Part shown: in pieces, positions 1-6,144 of the stretch
How positions within the stretch are numbered: position 1 is the first letter of the stretch
Layout of the letters: each line of letters begins with the position of its first letter
Assembly: GCA_017552495.1 (NCBI GenBank)
Contig: JAFZPW010000016.1
Span: 1-9,698 of the forward strand
Reading direction: 5' to 3'
DNA: 9,698 nt
Source: Clostridia bacterium
GTDB taxonomy: Bacteria > Bacillota > Clostridia > Oscillospirales > Butyricicoccaceae
The notes under the pieces: model-generated
Database searches by the model: none
Seen by the model: the letters and a program-made list of their open reading frames with translations, nothing else
What the model was told of the DNA's origin: nothing
Made by a program: the position numbers and the translations under genes

Positions 1-115
1 GGACGAAGTGGGCGGTCATGTCGTCAAACGGAGATGGACGCGAGCCATCGACGCGCTCTGCTGCCGCAACTGCAAAAAGCTCATCGTGTCCTTCGCGCAG
101 GAAAGCCGCCCGTAA
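1..115 (+). CDS. C-terminal fragment of a small zinc-ribbon-like protein (DUF6487-like), cut by the window edge
   Basis: The reading frame is open from base 2 to the TAA at 113-115 and gives the last 37 residues of a protein whose start lies outside the window. The fragment contains a C-C-x-x-C cluster (residues 20, 21 and 24 of the fragment) followed by K-K-L-I-V. This resembles the second half of the short treble-clef/zinc-ribbon proteins grouped as DUF6487, which end in a C-x-x-C-K-K-hydrophobic pattern. That family link is from memory and only the tail is visible, so it is tentative; the function of such proteins is unknown. The stop codon sits in the loop of the hairpin at 105-123, so the end of the gene and its probable original terminator overlap. 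Confidence 0.55.
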   Translation, partial: DEVGGHVVKRRWTRAIDALCCRNCKKLIVSFAQESRP

Positions 116-124
116 TGGGCGGCT
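103..124 (+). repeat. Left copy of a 22-base direct repeat containing a hairpin
   Basis: This 22-base sequence is identical to positions 310-331. It contains a perfect 7-base-pair hairpin, GCCGCCC / GTAAT loop / GGGCGGC. This copy overlaps the stop codon of the upstream gene but is followed by TCAGC rather than a T-run, so it should not work as an intrinsic terminator. The right copy keeps the T-run. The arrangement fits a terminator hairpin that was duplicated when the sequence between the copies was inserted. Confidence 0.8.
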
Positions 125-309
125 CAGCTTGTCAAAATCGCCGTTTCGGCGATTTTGCTTACCCATCGTTTTTGGCCGTTTTCTGTGTGAAAATGGTCAA
201 AAACACCACGACCCGCCGCGTTTTTTCGCAAAAAATGCGGCGAACTCCGGCCCGCAGGCCGGTGCCAAATTGGCGAAAAAGCCCAGCGCAGCGGGTTTTT
301 CGACAGTCT
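125..309. repeat. 185-base hairpin-rich noncoding element between duplicated terminator hairpins (MITE/REP-like)
   Basis: No credible gene lies here: there is no ribosome binding site and no recognisable protein. Five consecutive hairpins can be drawn. They pair 133-143 with 147-157 (11 bp, loop TTT); 169-183 with 189-203 (15 bp including two G-T pairs); 214-226 with 230-242 (13 bp including one G-T, loop CGC); 247-252 with 257-262 (6 bp, loop CGCA); and 274-284 with 293-302 (one bulged base). The ends are weakly inverted: AGCTTGTC at 126-133 against the reverse complement of GACAGTCT at 302-309, which reads AGACTGTC. Together with the flanking 22-base repeats this suggests a small non-autonomous mobile or dispersed repeat. 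It carries no transposase. An alternative is a structured RNA transcribed from the upstream gene. Confidence 0.6.
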
Positions 310-336
310 AAGCCGCCCGTAATGGGCGGCTTTTTC
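310..336 (+). terminator. Intrinsic terminator; right copy of the 22-base repeat
   Basis: The hairpin GCCGCCC / GTAAT / GGGCGGC (312-330) is followed directly by TTTTT, a typical Rho-independent terminator. Its first 22 bases (310-331) repeat 103-124 exactly. It would stop transcription arriving from the upstream zinc-ribbon-like gene and the hairpin element before the Nudix promoter. Confidence 0.75.
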
Positions 337-356
337 ACGGACACAGAGGGTTTTGC

Positions 357-385
357 TTGCTATTTTGGGCGGGATGGAGTACACT
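357..385 (+). promoter_or_regulatory. Predicted sigma-A-type promoter of the Nudix gene
   Basis: A -35-like TTGCTA (357-362) and a -10-like TACACT (380-385) are separated by exactly 17 bases. They lie just downstream of the terminator at 310-336 and about 35 bases before the Nudix start codon. Both boxes deviate from consensus, so the call is moderate. Confidence 0.45.
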
Positions 386-419
386 TTTTACAGCATCACC
401 TCCCGAAAGGAGCCAGCTT

Positions 420-887
420 ATGAAGCAGACCACGCTTTGCTATATCGAAAAGGACGGGTGCGTCCTCATGCTCCACCGGGTGAAAAAGGAGCGGGACGAA
501 AACCGGGACAAATGGATCGGCATCGGCGGCAAGTTTGAGGAGGGCGAAAGCCCCGAGGACTGCCTGCTGCGCGAGGCGAAGGAGGAGACCGGCCTCACCC
601 TCACCGATTATCGCTACCGGGGGCTGGTGACCTTTGTTTCCGACCGGTGGGGCACGGAACAGATGCACCTGTTCACCGCCGCCGGCTTTTCCGGCGACTT
701 GCGGGAATGCGACGAGGGCGTGCTGGAATGGGTGCCCCGGGAAACGCTGCTGTCGCTGCCCATGTGGGAGGGCGACCGCATTTTTCTCGGTTTGCTGGAG
801 CGGAACGAGCCCTTTTTCTCGCTCAAGCTGGTTTACCGGGGCGAGGCGCTGGAGCGCGCCGTTTTGAACGGAAAGCCCGTCAAATGA
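420..887 (+). CDS. Nudix hydrolase, MutT/8-oxo-dGTP diphosphatase-like
   Basis: This encodes a 155-residue cytosolic pyrophosphohydrolase. A complete Nudix box, G-x5-E-x7-R-E-U-x-E-E-x-G-U, runs from G37 to L59, with the metal-binding REAKEE core at 51-56. The preceding W-I-G-I-G-G segment and the N-terminal beta strand with C-V-L-M-L-H-R are typical of short MutT-like proteins that clean oxidised nucleotides such as 8-oxo-dGTP. The Nudix box proves phosphohydrolase chemistry on a nucleoside-diphosphate-linked substrate but not the exact substrate, so sanitation of 8-oxo-dGTP is inferred. The ATG at 420 was chosen because AAAGGAG (406-412) sits 7 bases upstream; in-frame codons further upstream have no such site. 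The gene is monocistronic, with a promoter at 357-385 and a terminator at 891-917. The segment CTCC-CGAAA-GGAG could fold a 4-bp hairpin over the ribosome binding site, which is probably trivial. Confidence 0.9.
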   Translation: MKQTTLCYIEKDGCVLMLHRVKKERDENRDKWIGIGGKFEEGESPEDCLLREAKEETGLTLTDYRYRGLVTFVSDRWGTEQMHLFTAAGFSGDLRECDEGVLEWVPRETLLSLPMWEGDRIFLGLLERNEPFFSLKLVYRGEALERAVLNGKPVK

Positions 888-890
888 CGA

Positions 891-917
891 AAAAACCGCG
901 GACATCCGCGGTTTTTG
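891..917. terminator. Bidirectional terminator between Nudix and DUF1292 genes
   Basis: The arms AAAAACCGCGG (891-901) and CCGCGGTTTTT (906-916) enclose an ACAT loop. The flanking A- and T-runs make it work in both directions. It lies 3 bases after the Nudix stop and 25 bases from the stop of the converging DUF1292 gene, so it probably serves both. Confidence 0.85.
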
Positions 918-941
918 CTTTGTTTTTCGCTTTTCCGGGGC

Positions 942-1190
942 TCAGTCGGCGCCGTTGATCAGCCGTTGATATTCGTCGGCGGCCCGGTCGTATTCCCCGT
1001 CGTCCTCGATGGAATAAATGTTGTAACTGGTTCCGTCGCTTTCATAGCGCAAAATTTCCGCCGCGCCGCCCCGGTCGGGCGGGATCAGGGCCACATATTC
1101 CCTGCCCTCAAAGGGGAAAACGCCCACTACCTCGCATTTCAGCGGTGCGCCGCCCTCTACCTCCAGCGTGATGAATTGCCGGTCTTCCAT
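942..1190 (-). CDS. DUF1292 (UPF0473/YrzB-like) small acidic protein
   Basis: This encodes an 82-residue acidic cytosolic protein of unknown function. It shows the DUF1292 layout: an N-terminal M-E-D-R, then I-T-L-E, a C-E-V-V-G-V-F segment near residues 19-25, F-E-G-R-E-Y-V-A-L-I-P (27-37), a strand ending in I-L-R-Y (46-49), and a final Y-S-I-E-D-D-G-E-Y helix (59-67). The ATG at 1188-1190 was preferred to an in-frame ATG at 1254-1256, because the protein begins there as its relatives do and AAGGAAAGG (1203-1211 on this strand) precedes it. The longer start would fall inside the predicted promoter. In Bacillus the relative yrzB sits beside yrrK/ruvX; that neighbourhood is absent here and the gene stands alone, divergent from tdh. 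Confidence 0.85.
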   Translation of the reverse strand: MEDRQFITLEVEGGAPLKCEVVGVFPFEGREYVALIPPDRGGAAEILRYESDGTSYNIYSIEDDGEYDRAADEYQRLINGAD

Positions 1191-1227
1191 ATCGATTTGC
1201 CGCCTTTCCTTGTGCGTTTCTGTTATG

Positions 1228-1256
1228 ATTGTATCATTTGCGGCGGCAAGATGCAA
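1228..1256 (-). promoter_or_regulatory. Promoter of the DUF1292 gene
   Basis: On the minus strand, TTGCAT (1251-1256) and TACAAT (1228-1233) are spaced by 17 bases, close to the sigma-A consensus. The start codon follows about 38 bases after the -10 box. It is back to back with the tdh promoter, with 27 bases between the two -35 boxes, so a regulator bound there could affect both. Confidence 0.7.
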
Positions 1257-1283
1257 GAGCAGGCAAAAACTTCCGGTTTTGCA

Positions 1284-1312
1284 TTGACAGAGCCAAAAAA
1301 TCGCGGTATCAT
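1284..1312 (+). promoter_or_regulatory. Promoter of the tdh-kbl operon
   Basis: A perfect -35 TTGACA (1284-1289) and a -10 TATCAT (1307-1312) are spaced by 17 bases. The predicted transcript starts near 1319, leaving a leader of about 58 bases before the tdh ATG. I see no T-box, terminator or riboswitch in that leader. Confidence 0.75.
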
Positions 1313-1376
1313 GTCCTTGTCAGAGATACATTTATGCACAAATCAAATACATTTGTCTTTTATGGGAGGACAACTT

Positions 1377-2417
1377 ATGGAACGACTCATGGACGCCATC
1401 GTCAAGCCCACCGCCGGCCCCGGTCTGGAGCTGCGGCGTGTTCCCGTGCCGGTGCCCGGCCCCGGCGAAGTGCTCATCAAGATCCACAAGACCGCCATCT
1501 GCGGCACCGACGTGCACATCTACAACTGGGATCCCTGGGCGCGGATCCATATCACCCATCCGCCCATGACCATCGGCCATGAATATGTAGGCGAAATCGC
1601 TCAGCTTGGCGAGGGCGTCACGGGGCTCACCGTGGGCCAGCGGGTCTCCGGCGAGGGCCATATCACCTGCCACCGCTGCCGCAACTGCCACACCGGCAAC
1701 ATTCAGTGGTGCAAAAACACCACCAGCGTGGGCGTTGACCGGGACGGCGCTTTTGCCGAATATCTCTGCATCCCCCAGACCAACGTCATCCCCATCGACG
1801 AGAGCCTGGACGAGGACGTGGTGGCGTTCTTCGACGCCTTCGGCAACGCCACCCACACCGCGCTGATGTGGGATCTGGTGGGCGAAGACGTGCTCATCAC
1901 CGGCGCCGGCCCCATCGGCATCATTGCCGCCGGCATCTGCAAGTACGACGGCGCGCGCCGGGTCATCATCACCGACCTCAATGATTACCGCCTGGGCCTG
2001 GCCCGCAAGATGGGCGTGGACGCCGCCGTCAACACCGGACGCGAGGATCTGCTTCAGGTGATGAAGGAACAGGGCCTGAAGGAGGGCTTTGACGTGGGTC
2101 TGGAAATGAGCGGAAACGGCGCCGCCTTCCGCCAGATGTGCTCCGTGATGCGCAACGGCGGCAGGATCTCGCTGCTGGGTCTGGGCAACAAACCCATCGA
2201 GGTGGACATGAACGACATCATCTGCAAGGGTCTGTGCCTCCAGGGCATCTATGGCCGCAAGATGGACAACTGGCACAAAATGAGTTATATGGTGCAGGGC
2301 GGCCTGGATCTCACCCCCGTCATCACGCATCGCTTCCATTATACCGAGTTTGAAAAGGGCTTTGCCGCCATGAACAGCGGCGAGTCGGGAAAAGTCGTTC
2401 TCGATTGGACAAAATAA
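1377..2417 (+). CDS. tdh: L-threonine 3-dehydrogenase (zinc-dependent, MDR family)
   Basis: This 346-residue cytosolic enzyme oxidises L-threonine with NAD+ to 2-amino-3-oxobutyrate, the first step of threonine breakdown to glycine and acetyl-CoA. It resembles E. coli Tdh throughout. Catalytic zinc ligands are C42 in T-A-I-C-G-T-D-V-H and H68-E69 in G-H-E-Y-V-G-E. The structural zinc cysteines are C98, C101, C104 and C112. The Rossmann loop is G-A-G-P-I-G (176-181), with D200 ending the following strand as expected for NAD preference. The E-G-F-D-V-G-L-E-M-S-G segment (236-246) is also typical. The length matches the family (about 340). The ATG at 1377 follows GGGAGGA (1364-1370). The frame stays open far upstream, to about 915, but that part has no ribosome binding site or family similarity and crosses the promoter. 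The kbl gene follows after 12 bases, and its ribosome binding site overlaps the tdh stop. Confidence 0.97.
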   Translation: MERLMDAIVKPTAGPGLELRRVPVPVPGPGEVLIKIHKTAICGTDVHIYNWDPWARIHITHPPMTIGHEYVGEIAQLGEGVTGLTVGQRVSGEGHITCHRCRNCHTGNIQWCKNTTSVGVDRDGAFAEYLCIPQTNVIPIDESLDEDVVAFFDAFGNATHTALMWDLVGEDVLITGAGPIGIIAAGICKYDGARRVIITDLNDYRLGLARKMGVDAAVNTGREDLLQVMKEQGLKEGFDVGLEMSGNGAAFRQMCSVMRNGGRISLLGLGNKPIEVDMNDIICKGLCLQGIYGRKMDNWHKMSYMVQGGLDLTPVITHRFHYTEFEKGFAAMNSGESGKVVLDWTK

Positions 2418-2429
2418 GGAGGAACCGCT

Positions 2430-3617
2430 ATGAAAACCGCATTGAAAGCCTTTGAACAGGAGCTGAACGCCATCCGCGAGGCAGGAACCTGGCGGGAAGA
2501 GCGCGTCATCACCACCCCCCAGCGTTCGGTGATCGACACCACGCAAAAAGCGCATGTGGTCAATATGTGCGCCAACAACTATCTGGGTCTGTCCAACAAC
2601 CCCGAGCTGATCGCCGCCGCCAAGGAAAGCTATGACCGCTGGGGCTTCGGCCTGTCTTCCGTCCGCTTTATCTGCGGCACCCAGCGGATCCACAAGGAGT
2701 TGGAAAAGCGCATCGCCGCCTTTGCGGGCGCCGACGACGCCATTCTGTACTCCTCCTGCTTCGACGCCAACGGCGGCCTGTTTGAGACCCTGCTGGGCGC
2801 CGAGGACGCGGTGATTTCCGACGAGCTCAACCACGCCTCCATCATCGATGGCGTCCGCCTGTGCAAGGCCAAACGCTATCGCTATAAAAACAACGACATG
2901 GCCGATCTGCGCCGCCAGTTGGAGGACGCCCGCGCCACCGGCTGCAAGAAGATCCTCATCGCCACCGACGGCGTCTTTTCCATGGACGGCTATATCGCCA
3001 ACATGAAGGCCATCTGCGATCTGGCCGACGAGTTCGACGCGCTGACCATGGTGGACGACAGTCACGCCGTAGGCTTTATGGGCGAGCACGGCCGGGGCAC
3101 CTGCGAGTATTGCGGCGTTCTGGGCCGGGTGGACATCATCACCGGCACCTTCGGCAAGGCTATGGGCGGCGCCTCCGGCGGCTATACCGCAGCGCGGCAG
3201 CCCATCGTGGATCTGCTCCGCCAAAAGAGCCGCCCCTATCTGTTCTCCAACACGCTGGCGCCCGCCATCTGCGCCGCCACCATGAAGACCATCGACCTTC
3301 TGGAGCGCTCCACCGCCCTGCGGGACAAGGTGCATGAAAACGCCGCCTATTTCCGCGCCGGCATGGAGAAGCTGGGCTTCGATCTGCTGCCCGGCGAGCA
3401 TCCCATCGTCCCCGTGATGCTTTATGATCCCAAGGTGGCGCATGCGTTCGCCAACCGGATGCTGGAGAAGGGCGTTTACGTCATCGCCTTCTGCTATCCC
3501 GTGGTGCCGCGCGGCAAGGATCGTATCCGCACGCAGATCTCCGCCGGTCACACCAAAGAGGATCTGGATTTCGCCATCAAGTGCTTCGGCGAGGTCAAGC
3601 GGGAAATGGGCCTGTAA
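2430..3617 (+). CDS. kbl: Glycine C-acetyltransferase (2-amino-3-ketobutyrate CoA ligase)
   Basis: This 395-residue PLP-dependent enzyme of the alpha-oxoamine synthase family cleaves 2-amino-3-oxobutyrate with CoA to glycine and acetyl-CoA. It removes the unstable product of Tdh. It matches E. coli Kbl (398 residues) along its whole length. Visible landmarks are the N-terminal C-A-N-N-Y-L-G-L (47-54), S-V-R-F-I-C-G-T (77-84), H135 in L-N-H-A-S-I-I-D (which stacks on the cofactor), the PLP-nitrogen aspartate in V-D-D-S-H-A (208-213), and the Schiff-base lysine K243 in F-G-K-A-M-G-G-A-S-G-G. AAGGAGG (2416-2422) overlaps the tdh stop and lies 7 bases before the ATG, which indicates one operon with coupled translation. 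Close pairing fits metabolic channelling, since the intermediate decarboxylates spontaneously. A terminator at 3634-3673 ends the unit. Confidence 0.97.
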   Translation: MKTALKAFEQELNAIREAGTWREERVITTPQRSVIDTTQKAHVVNMCANNYLGLSNNPELIAAAKESYDRWGFGLSSVRFICGTQRIHKELEKRIAAFAGADDAILYSSCFDANGGLFETLLGAEDAVISDELNHASIIDGVRLCKAKRYRYKNNDMADLRRQLEDARATGCKKILIATDGVFSMDGYIANMKAICDLADEFDALTMVDDSHAVGFMGEHGRGTCEYCGVLGRVDIITGTFGKAMGGASGGYTAARQPIVDLLRQKSRPYLFSNTLAPAICAATMKTIDLLERSTALRDKVHENAAYFRAGMEKLGFDLLPGEHPIVPVMLYDPKVAHAFANRMLEKGVYVIAFCYPVVPRGKDRIRTQISAGHTKEDLDFAIKCFGEVKREMGL

Positions 3618-3633
3618 ACACATCTGAAAAGCG

Positions 3634-3673
3634 AGAAATCGCCCTATACCATGTATGGGGCGATTTCTTTTTG
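3634..3673 (+). terminator. Terminator of the tdh-kbl operon
   Basis: AGAAATCGCCC (3634-3644) pairs with GGGCGATTTCT (3658-3668) around a TATACCATGTATG loop. TTTT follows at 3669-3672, running on from the last T of the stem. It lies 16 bases after the kbl stop. It may also help end the esterase transcript arriving from the other side, though the T-run on that strand is weaker. Confidence 0.85.
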
Positions 3674-3704
3674 TAGTATTCTATGATAATATTACGAATT
3701 GCAA

Positions 3705-4499
3705 TTACTTTTCTCCCAGACAGAAGGGCAGCGCCAGCTTGAGCGCCTCGTTGAAAAACACCCAGTTGTGCATATGCCCCGGCAGCTCCCGACTTTCGAT
3801 GGGCCAGCCCAGCGCCGCCATTTGCCGCGGGAAGCGGCGGTTGGTGTCCCGGAAGATATCCTCGCTGCCCCAGCAGGTAAAGACGCGGGGGCGGACGCCC
3901 GTTTCCGCCGCCGCCTTTGCCAACGAAAGCAGGTCGTTTTCCGGCAGACGGCTGCCGTCGGGGCCGAAGGCTGCAAGAAAATCGGCGGCCAGCTTATCGC
4001 CGAAGATCCGGCGAAAGGCGTCGCCCTCCTCTCCCGAGCGCCAGGCGGGGCGGAGATAATCGGCAAGATCGAGACAGCAGGGGGAAAAAGCCGCGCAGGC
4101 GGCATAGCGATCCGGGAAGGTCAGCGCCGCTTTGAGCGCGCCGAAGCCGCCCATGGAGGCGCCTAAAATCGCGGTATCCTCCGGCGCGGAGGACACCCGG
4201 AACAGGTCGGATACCAGCACAGGCAGTTCCCGGGTGAGATAGGTAAAATACTCGTTGCCGCAGGCCATGTCGGTGTAAAAGCTCCGCTGCCCGTCGGGCA
4301 GAACGAACAGACAATGATAGCTCCGGCACAGGTCCGGCAAAACGGTGTAGTGCAAAAAATCGTCGTATCGTCCCTGAAGCCCGTGGAGCAGATAGGCCAC
4401 CTTGCGCGGAGGGGCCGCGCCGCAGTCGTCGGCGGCCACAAAGACCGCGCCGGTCTCCATGTCCAGCGCCTGAGAATAGAGTGTTCCTTGCAGGATCAT
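3705..4499 (-). CDS. Alpha/beta hydrolase of the putative esterase family (PF00756; EstA/tributyrin esterase-like)
   Basis: This encodes a 264-residue serine esterase, probably acting on short-chain carboxylic esters. The canonical pieces are in order: Y-L-L-H-G-L (36-41, oxyanion region), the nucleophile elbow G-A-S-M-G-G-F-G-A (113-121) with S115, the acid D214 in W-G-S-E-D, and H244 in G-H-M-H-N-W. There is no signal peptide or membrane segment, so it is cytosolic. The pattern L-L-H-G-(x)-D-D-F with H-N-W at the end recalls Lactococcus EstA and acetyl-xylan or feruloyl esterase relatives, as well as S-formylglutathione hydrolase. The substrate cannot be fixed from sequence. The ATG at 4497-4499 has AGAGG (4509-4513 on this strand) 9 bases upstream; an ATG 5 bases earlier is out of frame. 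It is monocistronic, converging on kbl and divergent from the GIY-YIG gene. Confidence 0.85.
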   Translation of the reverse strand: MILQGTLYSQALDMETGAVFVAADDCGAAPPRKVAYLLHGLQGRYDDFLHYTVLPDLCRSYHCLFVLPDGQRSFYTDMACGNEYFTYLTRELPVLVSDLFRVSSAPEDTAILGASMGGFGALKAALTFPDRYAACAAFSPCCLDLADYLRPAWRSGEEGDAFRRIFGDKLAADFLAAFGPDGSRLPENDLLSLAKAAAETGVRPRVFTCWGSEDIFRDTNRRFPRQMAALGWPIESRELPGHMHNWVFFNEALKLALPFCLGEK

Positions 4500-4531
4500 A
4501 CCATACGCCTCTTTTCCGGAGTTTTGCCTTT

Positions 4532-4540
4532 ACTATACCA
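4532..4540 (-). promoter_or_regulatory. Extended -10 promoter of the esterase gene
   Basis: The minus strand reads TGGTATAGT (4540 to 4532), an extended -10 (TGn-TATAGT). A weak TTTTCT (4555-4560) lies 17 bases further upstream as a possible -35. Transcription would start near 4525, about 25 bases before the esterase ATG. Confidence 0.45.
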
Positions 4541-4580
4541 TGGATGCGATGGAAAGAAAAGGCCGGCGGAGGAAAACGCC

Positions 4581-4609
4581 TTGTCCCGGCGAAGAATTTT
4601 TGCTAAAAT
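4581..4609 (+). promoter_or_regulatory. Promoter of the GIY-YIG gene
   Basis: TTGTCC (4581-4586) and TAAAAT (4604-4609) are spaced by 17 bases. The start point would fall near 4616, immediately before the AAGGAGG at 4617-4623, giving a very short leader of about 16 bases in which the ribosome binding site is almost at the 5' end. Confidence 0.55.
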
Positions 4610-4631
4610 AAAAAGAAAGGAGGCGAAAAAG

Positions 4632-4898
4632 GTGTATTACGCCTATCTTCTGCGATGTGCCGACGAGACGCTTTACGGCGGCTATACCGCCGATCTGCGC
4701 CGCCGTCTTCGCGTCCACAACAGCGGCCGCGGAGCGAAATATGTCCGAGCCCGTCTGCCGGCGGAACTTGTTTATTTTGAGGCGTTTGAGACGAAGCAGG
4801 AAGCCATGCGGCGGGAATGGGAGCTTAAACGGATGACCCGGGCGCAAAAGCTGGCGCTCATCGCCGCCCGACCGCCCGTTTTGGAGGAAAACCCATGA
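4632..4898 (+). CDS. Single-domain GIY-YIG nuclease family protein (UPF0213, YhbQ/YazA-like)
   Basis: This encodes an 88-residue basic cytosolic protein made of one GIY-YIG domain. Y-A-Y-L-L-R-C (3-9) stands for the GIY strand and L-Y-G-G-Y-T (14-19) for the YIG strand. R-R-R-L-R-V-H-N (23-30) carries the conserved Arg and His, S-G-R-G-A-K-Y (31-37) is the family hallmark, and R-R-E-W-E-L-K (60-66) contains the metal-binding glutamate. It has the normal length for UPF0213. The second motif has G-G where most relatives have T-G. GTG at 4632 is chosen because AAGGAGG (4617-4623) lies 8 bases upstream and the protein then begins at the expected M-Y-Y; the frame is open further upstream but without support. 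A role in DNA or nucleotide processing is assumed for the family, but the physiological substrate is not established. Confidence 0.9.
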   Translation: MYYAYLLRCADETLYGGYTADLRRRLRVHNSGRGAKYVRARLPAELVYFEAFETKQEAMRREWELKRMTRAQKLALIAARPPVLEENP

Positions 4899-4992
4899 AC
4901 CCCCAGGGGTTTCCCGTGGCAAACGGTTGAATGGTAACTGGTTCTATGCGATGCTGTTCATGTAATTGATTATCCTTAAAGGAGGTGTGAAT

Positions 4993-5865
4993 GTGAAGAC
5001 AAAAGGAAGGCGCTCCATTCTTCTGCTGTTCCTTCTTTGTAGTATCGCGGAGTATTTTGAATTTCTGCTCATCAAAACAGACCAGACATTTTTGGCGGAA
5101 AATGTACTGTGCAAATTGTTTATCCTCGTACTGATTTTTCTTGTACTCAGGCGTCGACAGGCGTCTCCACAGCGTATTGGTTTTAGAAAAGAGGGATTTT
5201 TCAAGGGAGCAATTCTGGGACTTTCCCTGGGCATAAGTTCTTTTGCAATTTCTTATGCTGTGGAATACATTGTGCTGCGCAGCATGGGACAGACGCCGTC
5301 CCTGAAATTCTTTGTCTCAAATTTTGCACTCCAAAATCAAACTATCACAGGGGTGTCTCTGGCGGCTGTAGGAATCTGTATTGCTGGAAATGTGCTAAAT
5401 GTGCTGGCAGAGGAGGGTTTGTTCCGAGGGTTGTTCTTGCATTTGGGAAAAACTGCATTTCCCCAACGAAGTAACAACTTGCTCCAAGCGCTGCTTTTTG
5501 GTGTCTGGCACATCGTTATGGTGGTTGGCTGGGTGATGGATGGCAGCATGAGCGTTCCGGCAGCTATCGCTATGGCGGCGGGCTATGTGTTACTCGCGGG
5601 CGTTTTGGGGTACGAATGGGGCTTGTGCGTGCAACTTACCGGAACCTTATGGGCAGGCATATTTGAACATTTTTTTAATAACTTTCTGACAAACTCGCTG
5701 CACATGGTCACAGCATCGGGCATTGACGAATTGCAGATATTGCGCATCGTCTTGTCCAATATTCTTTCCCTGACTTTTGTATTGCTGCTGACAAAACGAC
5801 GCAAGGCAAAACGTGGCGGCGCGGTAGAAATTGACGGCCAGCCGCCGGCGTCCGGCGGAAATTAG
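4993..5865 (+). CDS. CPBP family intramembrane glutamic endopeptidase (Abi/CAAX-protease-like)
   Basis: This encodes a 290-residue multi-pass membrane protein with roughly eight hydrophobic segments (about 7-25, 38-53, 70-95, 119-138, 163-181, 188-206, 210-229 and 248-267). All CPBP catalytic motifs are present: E-E-G-L-F-R (140-145), F-G-V-W-H (169-173) and H-F-F-N-N (226-230). It should therefore be an active intramembrane peptidase. Family members process CAAX-like or bacteriocin-type peptides or act in bacteriocin self-immunity, but no peptide gene is visible nearby, so the role is open. The start is GTG at 4993, with AAAGGAGG (4978-4985) 7 bases upstream; the preceding in-frame TTG at 4966 and GTG at 4987 do not fit. 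Base composition is far lower in GC (26-27 of 60 in sampled lines) than the neighbouring tdh (39 of 60), and codons end more often in A or T, suggesting horizontal acquisition. No clear promoter is seen in 4899-4977. Confidence 0.88.
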   Translation: MKTKGRRSILLLFLLCSIAEYFEFLLIKTDQTFLAENVLCKLFILVLIFLVLRRRQASPQRIGFRKEGFFKGAILGLSLGISSFAISYAVEYIVLRSMGQTPSLKFFVSNFALQNQTITGVSLAAVGICIAGNVLNVLAEEGLFRGLFLHLGKTAFPQRSNNLLQALLFGVWHIVMVVGWVMDGSMSVPAAIAMAAGYVLLAGVLGYEWGLCVQLTGTLWAGIFEHFFNNFLTNSLHMVTASGIDELQILRIVLSNILSLTFVLLLTKRRKAKRGGAVEIDGQPPASGGN

Positions 5866-5868
5866 GGG

Positions 5869-5897
5869 TTGACAATTCGGGCCGTTGCCGTTATTGT
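5869..5897 (+). promoter_or_regulatory. Promoter of the cobalamin-riboswitch operon
   Basis: A perfect TTGACA (5869-5874) and TATTGT (5892-5897) are spaced by 17 bases. It begins only 3 bases after the CPBP stop codon. The predicted start near 5904 precedes the aptamer by about 30 bases, which can fold a small hairpin (5921-5926 with 5932-5937). No terminator separates it from the CPBP gene, so some read-through into the riboswitch is possible. Confidence 0.75.
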
Positions 5898-5935
5898 ATT
5901 AGTAGCGGCAAGTCCGCTGCACAACTGCATAAGTT

Positions 5936-6138
5936 GTATCGTGTTCCGCGTAAAGGCTGCCCTTTTTGGGCAGGCGCAGGAATTAGGAAATCCGGTGGAA
6001 GTCCGGAGCTTGAACCGTAGCTGTATGCACAGGAGCCCCTCGTCCGCGGCGTGAGCCGGCCACTGGGAAACCGGGAAGGTAGGACGGACGGGCGCAGGCG
6101 TCTTCGCCCCAATGTGCGAGCCAGAATGTCGACGATGC
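5936..6138 (+). ncRNA. Cobalamin (B12) riboswitch aptamer
   Basis: The segment shows the conserved cobalamin aptamer features in order. The P2-side hairpin is GCTGCCC/GGGCAGG around 5957-5973. The core is AATTAGGAAATCCGGTGGAAG (5981-6001), with TCCGG at 5991-5995 matching CCGGA at 6003-6007. GAACCGTAGCTGTA follows at 6012-6025. CACTGG and CCGGGAAGG (6061-6079) come next, as in class-I aptamers. A short hairpin near 6091-6110 leads to the B12-box-like GAGCCAGAATG (6118-6128). P1 can be closed by GTATCGT (5936-5942) with ACGATGC (6132-6138). Such RNAs bind adenosyl- or other cobalamins and usually repress B12 uptake or synthesis genes when the vitamin is abundant. The downstream terminator makes this a transcription-control switch. 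The B12-box part deviates from the usual AGCCAGGAGACC, so exact ligand preference is not predictable. Confidence 0.93.
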
Positions 6139-6144
6139 GCGAGC

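Noticed and set aside
116..331. Possible CRISPR array, because of repeated hairpins
   Set aside because: There are only two identical 22-base units 185 bases apart, with structured sequence between them, no regular spacers and no cas gene.
18..423. Open frames of 97-129 codons across the hairpin element, both strands
   Set aside because: No ribosome binding sites or domain similarity. The sequence is dominated by inverted repeats, so the open frames look accidental.
915..1376. In-frame upstream extension of tdh giving a protein of about 500 residues
   Set aside because: It crosses the DUF1292 gene and the tdh promoter, has no ribosome binding site, and adds nothing like a Tdh domain. The family-length start at 1377 has a good GGGAGGA site.
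1332..3623. A 763-codon open frame on the minus strand across tdh and kbl
   Set aside because: It is a shadow of GC-rich codon use. The translation is low-complexity and rich in H, G, A and V with no recognisable domain, while the plus strand encodes two clear full-length enzymes.
5842..5858. CCGCCGG/CCGGCGG hairpin at the end of the CPBP gene as a terminator
   Set aside because: It lies inside the coding sequence and is followed by AAATTAGGGG, not a T-run, so it should not terminate transcription.
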